DNA from: Gastranaerophilus sp045639085
GTDB taxonomy: Bacteria > Cyanobacteriota > Vampirovibrionia > Gastranaerophilales > Gastranaerophilaceae
DNA: 13,659 nt
Reading direction: 5' to 3'
NCBI GenBank assembly: GCA_045639085.1
Contig: JAZUCM010000042.1
Span: 1-13,659, forward strand
The number at the start of each line of letters is the position of its first letter. The stretch's first letter is position 1. Below are positions 11,911 to 13,659 of this stretch, in pieces. The position numbers and the translations under genes were made by a program. A model generated the notes under the pieces. That model ran no database searches. It saw only the letters and a list, made by a program, of their open reading frames with translations, and was not told the origin of the DNA.

Positions 11911-12043
11911 CGGTAACTTTTGGTCTGGCTCTGTCATCTCTTCTGGAGAGTCTGGCACGGCTTGGAACCAGAATTTCAACACGGGCAATCGCAACCCGAA
12001 CACACGGTCTAACACTAACAACGTAAGGTGTGTTAAGCGTTAG
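11911..12043 (+). repeat. DGR template repeat (TR)
   Basis: Read in the target frame it encodes NFWSGSVISSG, then AWNQNFNTGNRNPNTR, then SNTNNVRCVKR and a TAG stop. Asn codons (mostly AAC) fill the positions that vary in target proteins; adenine mutagenesis of AAY can give 15 residues without making stop codons, the known TR design. It sits between avd and rt on the same strand, in canonical order. The unchanging end (TGTGTTAAGCGTTA) corresponds to IMH*. The 5' limit is approximate: I set it where homology to the prepilin C-terminus begins. No near-identical VR is in the window. Confidence 0.88.
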
Positions 12044-12045
12044 GC

Positions 12046-12116
12046 CAGGCGCTAGCCGTGCCAGCGCTGTTGGCGCGAGTGGTGTCGCCGCTCTGTGGTT
12101 GGGCTAGGGCTCTTTT
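12046..12116 (+). ncRNA. Structured post-TR RNA
   Basis: Right after the template, CTAGCC (12052-12057) pairs with GGCTAG (12102-12107) and encloses GC-rich hairpins, GCCA (12060-12063) with TGGC (12071-12074) and alternatively GGCG with CGCC (12086-12089). T5 (12112-12116) follows. A structured RNA directly 3' of the TR is known to prime and position cDNA synthesis in the Bordetella phage DGR. The T-run could also allow partial termination before rt. Confidence 0.6.
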
Positions 12117-12143
12117 TGCGGTTGAGTCGCTTCCCAGGAGATA

Positions 12144-12332
12144 ATGCAAAAGATTTTTTCTTCCCTGTTGCATTTGTTTGTCCGAACAAAAATTCGCGAA
12201 ACGGAACGTGAGGGAATTTTTGAGAGTGGCGTATTAGACAGCGGAGCAACGGGTCGGCTTGCGTGGAGCAAGACGAGCAGGTTGCGGAGAACTGCTTTTA
12301 TTTGCCAAGGTAATCGCAATGCAAAGAAATAA
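12144..12332 (+). CDS. Possible small ORF overlapping the RT start
   Basis: This 62-codon frame starts with ATG 12144, preceded by AGGAG (12137-12141), and ends 14 bases inside the RT gene. The product begins MQKIFSSLLHLFVRTKIRE and has a basic second half (SKTSRLRRTAF). The ribosome site and the overlap suggest it could couple translation to rt, but its second half lies in a dispersed sequence also found at 8651-8679 and no family is recognised. It may equally be part of the non-coding DGR RNA. Confidence 0.3.
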   Translation: MQKIFSSLLHLFVRTKIRETEREGIFESGVLDSGATGRLAWSKTSRLRRTAFICQGNRNAKK

Positions 12333-13524
12333 GCATAAAAATCGCAAATACAGAAAAGTTGAGTTCAAGTTGAACTTTACAAAAAAAGATTTGTACAGAG
12401 CTTATTATGAGTGCCGTAAGCGCAAGCGCGGCTCGCATTCTGCAATGGAATTTGAGTTTGATTTGGAATCTAATATGTTAAAACTCTATGATGACTTAAA
12501 ATCCGGCGCGTACCAGATAGGTCAAAGCATTTGTTTTGTTGTTCTAAAGCCTAAGCCGCGTGAAGTTTGGGCGGCCTCATTTCGGGACAGAATAGTTCAT
12601 CACTTGGTGTACAACGCGATAAAAGATAGGTTTTACGCGGCGTTTATTCGCGATACATATAGTTGTATTCCCAAGCGCGGAACTCTTAATGCTGCCCGCA
12701 AGGTCGCCAAACATGCACGCACTGTTACGCGGAATTACACGAGAAAAGCTTATTATCTAAAGGCGGATTTAAAAAATTTTTTTGTTTCTATAGACAAAAA
12801 TATTCTTTACAATTCGATTATCAGGCGTGTCAAGGAGCCTTGGTTGAGAAAACTTATTCGCCAGATTGTTTATCACGACCCCAAAAGCAATGTTGTTGTT
12901 CAATCGGCTTCGTGGAAGTTTAAAATGCTGCCCGCGCATAAGAGTTTGTGGAACTGCCCTGATGAAAAGGGCCTTCCTATCGGGAATTTGACGAGCCAAT
13001 TTTTCAGTAACGTGTATCTTGACGTAATGGATCAGTATATCAAGCACGTTTTGAAATGTAAGTATTACTGTCGTTATGTGGACGATTTTGTCATAATGGA
13101 TGAATCTGCCGAACGGCTTAATCATTGTTATGACAGGATTTCGAGGTTTATTTCCAAGAACTTGTTAATCGAATTACATAAAGATAAAAAGACGATTAAT
13201 CTGGTTTCAAACGGCATAGATTTTGTCGGATATGTTGCTAAACCGAATCGGTTTTTCTTGCGTCAACGAACGTTGAAGGATATTTTTAAACTATTGCGTC
13301 GGTTTGAGCGTGGATTTTATGACTTAGGTGAAAACGTTTTGGAATGGCTGTATTTTGTGTTTAATAGCTATATTGGTATGTTGCGTGCGGTCAAGGGTTA
13401 CCGTCTTCGCCAAGAGATCCGTTACCGAATAACGTATCCGTTTTATTACGTGGTGAAAGATTGCACAAGCGTGCGTCGGGCGTTTACCTACAAACGCCTA
13501 TGGGAGTATGCTGGGGTTGCATAA
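12319..13524 (+). CDS. DGR reverse transcriptase
   Basis: The 401-residue enzyme makes the mutated cDNA of the template repeat. Motif A is KADLKNFFVSID with D150; the motif 4 signature GLPIGNLTSQFFSNVYLD (IGNLTSQ at 221-227) is diagnostic of DGR RTs, where group II intron enzymes have QGxxxSP. The YVDD box at 253-256 supplies D255 and D256. A thumb region (FVGYVAKPNRFFLRQRTL) and a basic C-terminus follow; there is no maturase or endonuclease domain. Length is typical for the family. I start it at ATG 12319, after AAGG (12307-12310); an in-frame TTG at 12259 would add 20 unrelated residues. It follows avd and TR on one strand, and its fidelity at template adenines is expected to be low. Confidence 0.95.
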   Translation: MQRNKHKNRKYRKVEFKLNFTKKDLYRAYYECRKRKRGSHSAMEFEFDLESNMLKLYDDLKSGAYQIGQSICFVVLKPKPREVWAASFRDRIVHHLVYNAIKDRFYAAFIRDTYSCIPKRGTLNAARKVAKHARTVTRNYTRKAYYLKADLKNFFVSIDKNILYNSIIRRVKEPWLRKLIRQIVYHDPKSNVVVQSASWKFKMLPAHKSLWNCPDEKGLPIGNLTSQFFSNVYLDVMDQYIKHVLKCKYYCRYVDDFVIMDESAERLNHCYDRISRFISKNLLIELHKDKKTINLVSNGIDFVGYVAKPNRFFLRQRTLKDIFKLLRRFERGFYDLGENVLEWLYFVFNSYIGMLRAVKGYRLRQEIRYRITYPFYYVVKDCTSVRRAFTYKRLWEYAGVA

Positions 13525-13580
13525 GGGGCAGAGTTGAATTGATAAAGCTTAACCTATTAACCTATTAACACGTTCCCCTC

Positions 13581-13659
13581 TTGACAAACGTAAAAAATAC
13601 GATATCATGATAATATGAATTATATAGACTACAATAAAAGAATAAGAAGTTCAATAGGG
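13581..13659 (+). repeat. 79-bp promoter-leader repeat, copy B, with start of a cut leader ORF
   Basis: TTGACA (13581-13586), a 16-bp spacer and TATCAT (13603-13608) lie six bases before ATG 13615, the same layout as copy A. The frame reads MNYIDYNKRIRSSIG and runs off the window at GGG. By analogy with 7352-7585, a second prepilin-type target gene should begin about 155 bases beyond the window. The 56 bp between the RT stop and this block hold only a doubled CCTATTAA. Confidence 0.75.

Noticed and set aside
11819..12043. Open frame through the template repeat as a real gene
   Set aside because: It has no ribosome site and its C-terminus is simply the template copy of a target's end; DGR templates keep the target frame without being translated.
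12319..13524. Group II intron or retron reverse transcriptase
   Set aside because: The IGNLTSQ motif, lack of maturase/endonuclease domains and the avd-TR context identify a DGR enzyme.

Overview
The window is AT-rich bacterial DNA with sigma70-type promoters (TTGACA/TATAAT-like) and strong AGGAGG-type ribosome sites. Gene content suggests an uncultured, probably host-associated Gram-negative-type bacterium: an RNase E/G with a disordered basic tail, a fused radical-SAM/DUF2344 protein, a three-domain NifU with NifS, and a diversity-generating retroelement (DGR) acting on a prepilin-like protein. A lineage such as Vampirovibrionia or a gut alphaproteobacterium is possible. I cannot assign one from sequence alone.

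Region 1 (1-1870) is a compact toxin-antitoxin island. Three modules sit one after another, each preceded by a copy of a ~55-60 bp repeat that contains a GACGC-AA-GCGTC quasi-palindrome. First is a candidate type I system: a 25-residue hydrophobic peptide on the minus strand, opposed by a short plus-strand antisense RNA with its own promoter and hairpins. Next is an HI1419/HI1420-type (HigBA-like) type II pair whose toxin mRNA looks leaderless. Last is a second RelE/ParE (Gp49-like) toxin with a small antitoxin. A fourth repeat copy closes the island.

Region 2 (1934-7264) is a tightly packed five-gene operon: a small protein made of two internal repeats, an unknown small protein, a radical SAM TIGR03960-TIGR03936 fusion, RNase E/G, and a small membrane protein. 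It looks like the housekeeping part of the window.

Region 3 (7352-8619) holds a prepilin-like gene whose C-terminus is a DGR-type variable domain ending in VRCVKR. Before it is an unusual leader: a leaderless 47-codon ORF carrying a G9 tract, whose stop codon lies inside the -35 box of a second, extended -10 promoter. A ~600 bp spacer with a GC-rich island follows.

Region 4 (9222-11260) is nifU-nifS, which builds Fe-S clusters. Region 5 (11283-13524) is the DGR core: promoter, avd, template repeat (TR), a structured post-TR RNA, a possible small ORF, and the reverse transcriptase. The TR encodes the same C-terminal motif as the prepilin but is rich in Asn codons. The prepilin sequence has changed most Asn codons, yet it also differs at many non-adenine positions, so it was not made recently from this TR. 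The last 79 bases of the window repeat the promoter and leader found before the prepilin gene. This predicts that a second target gene, probably the real partner of the TR, starts just past the window.
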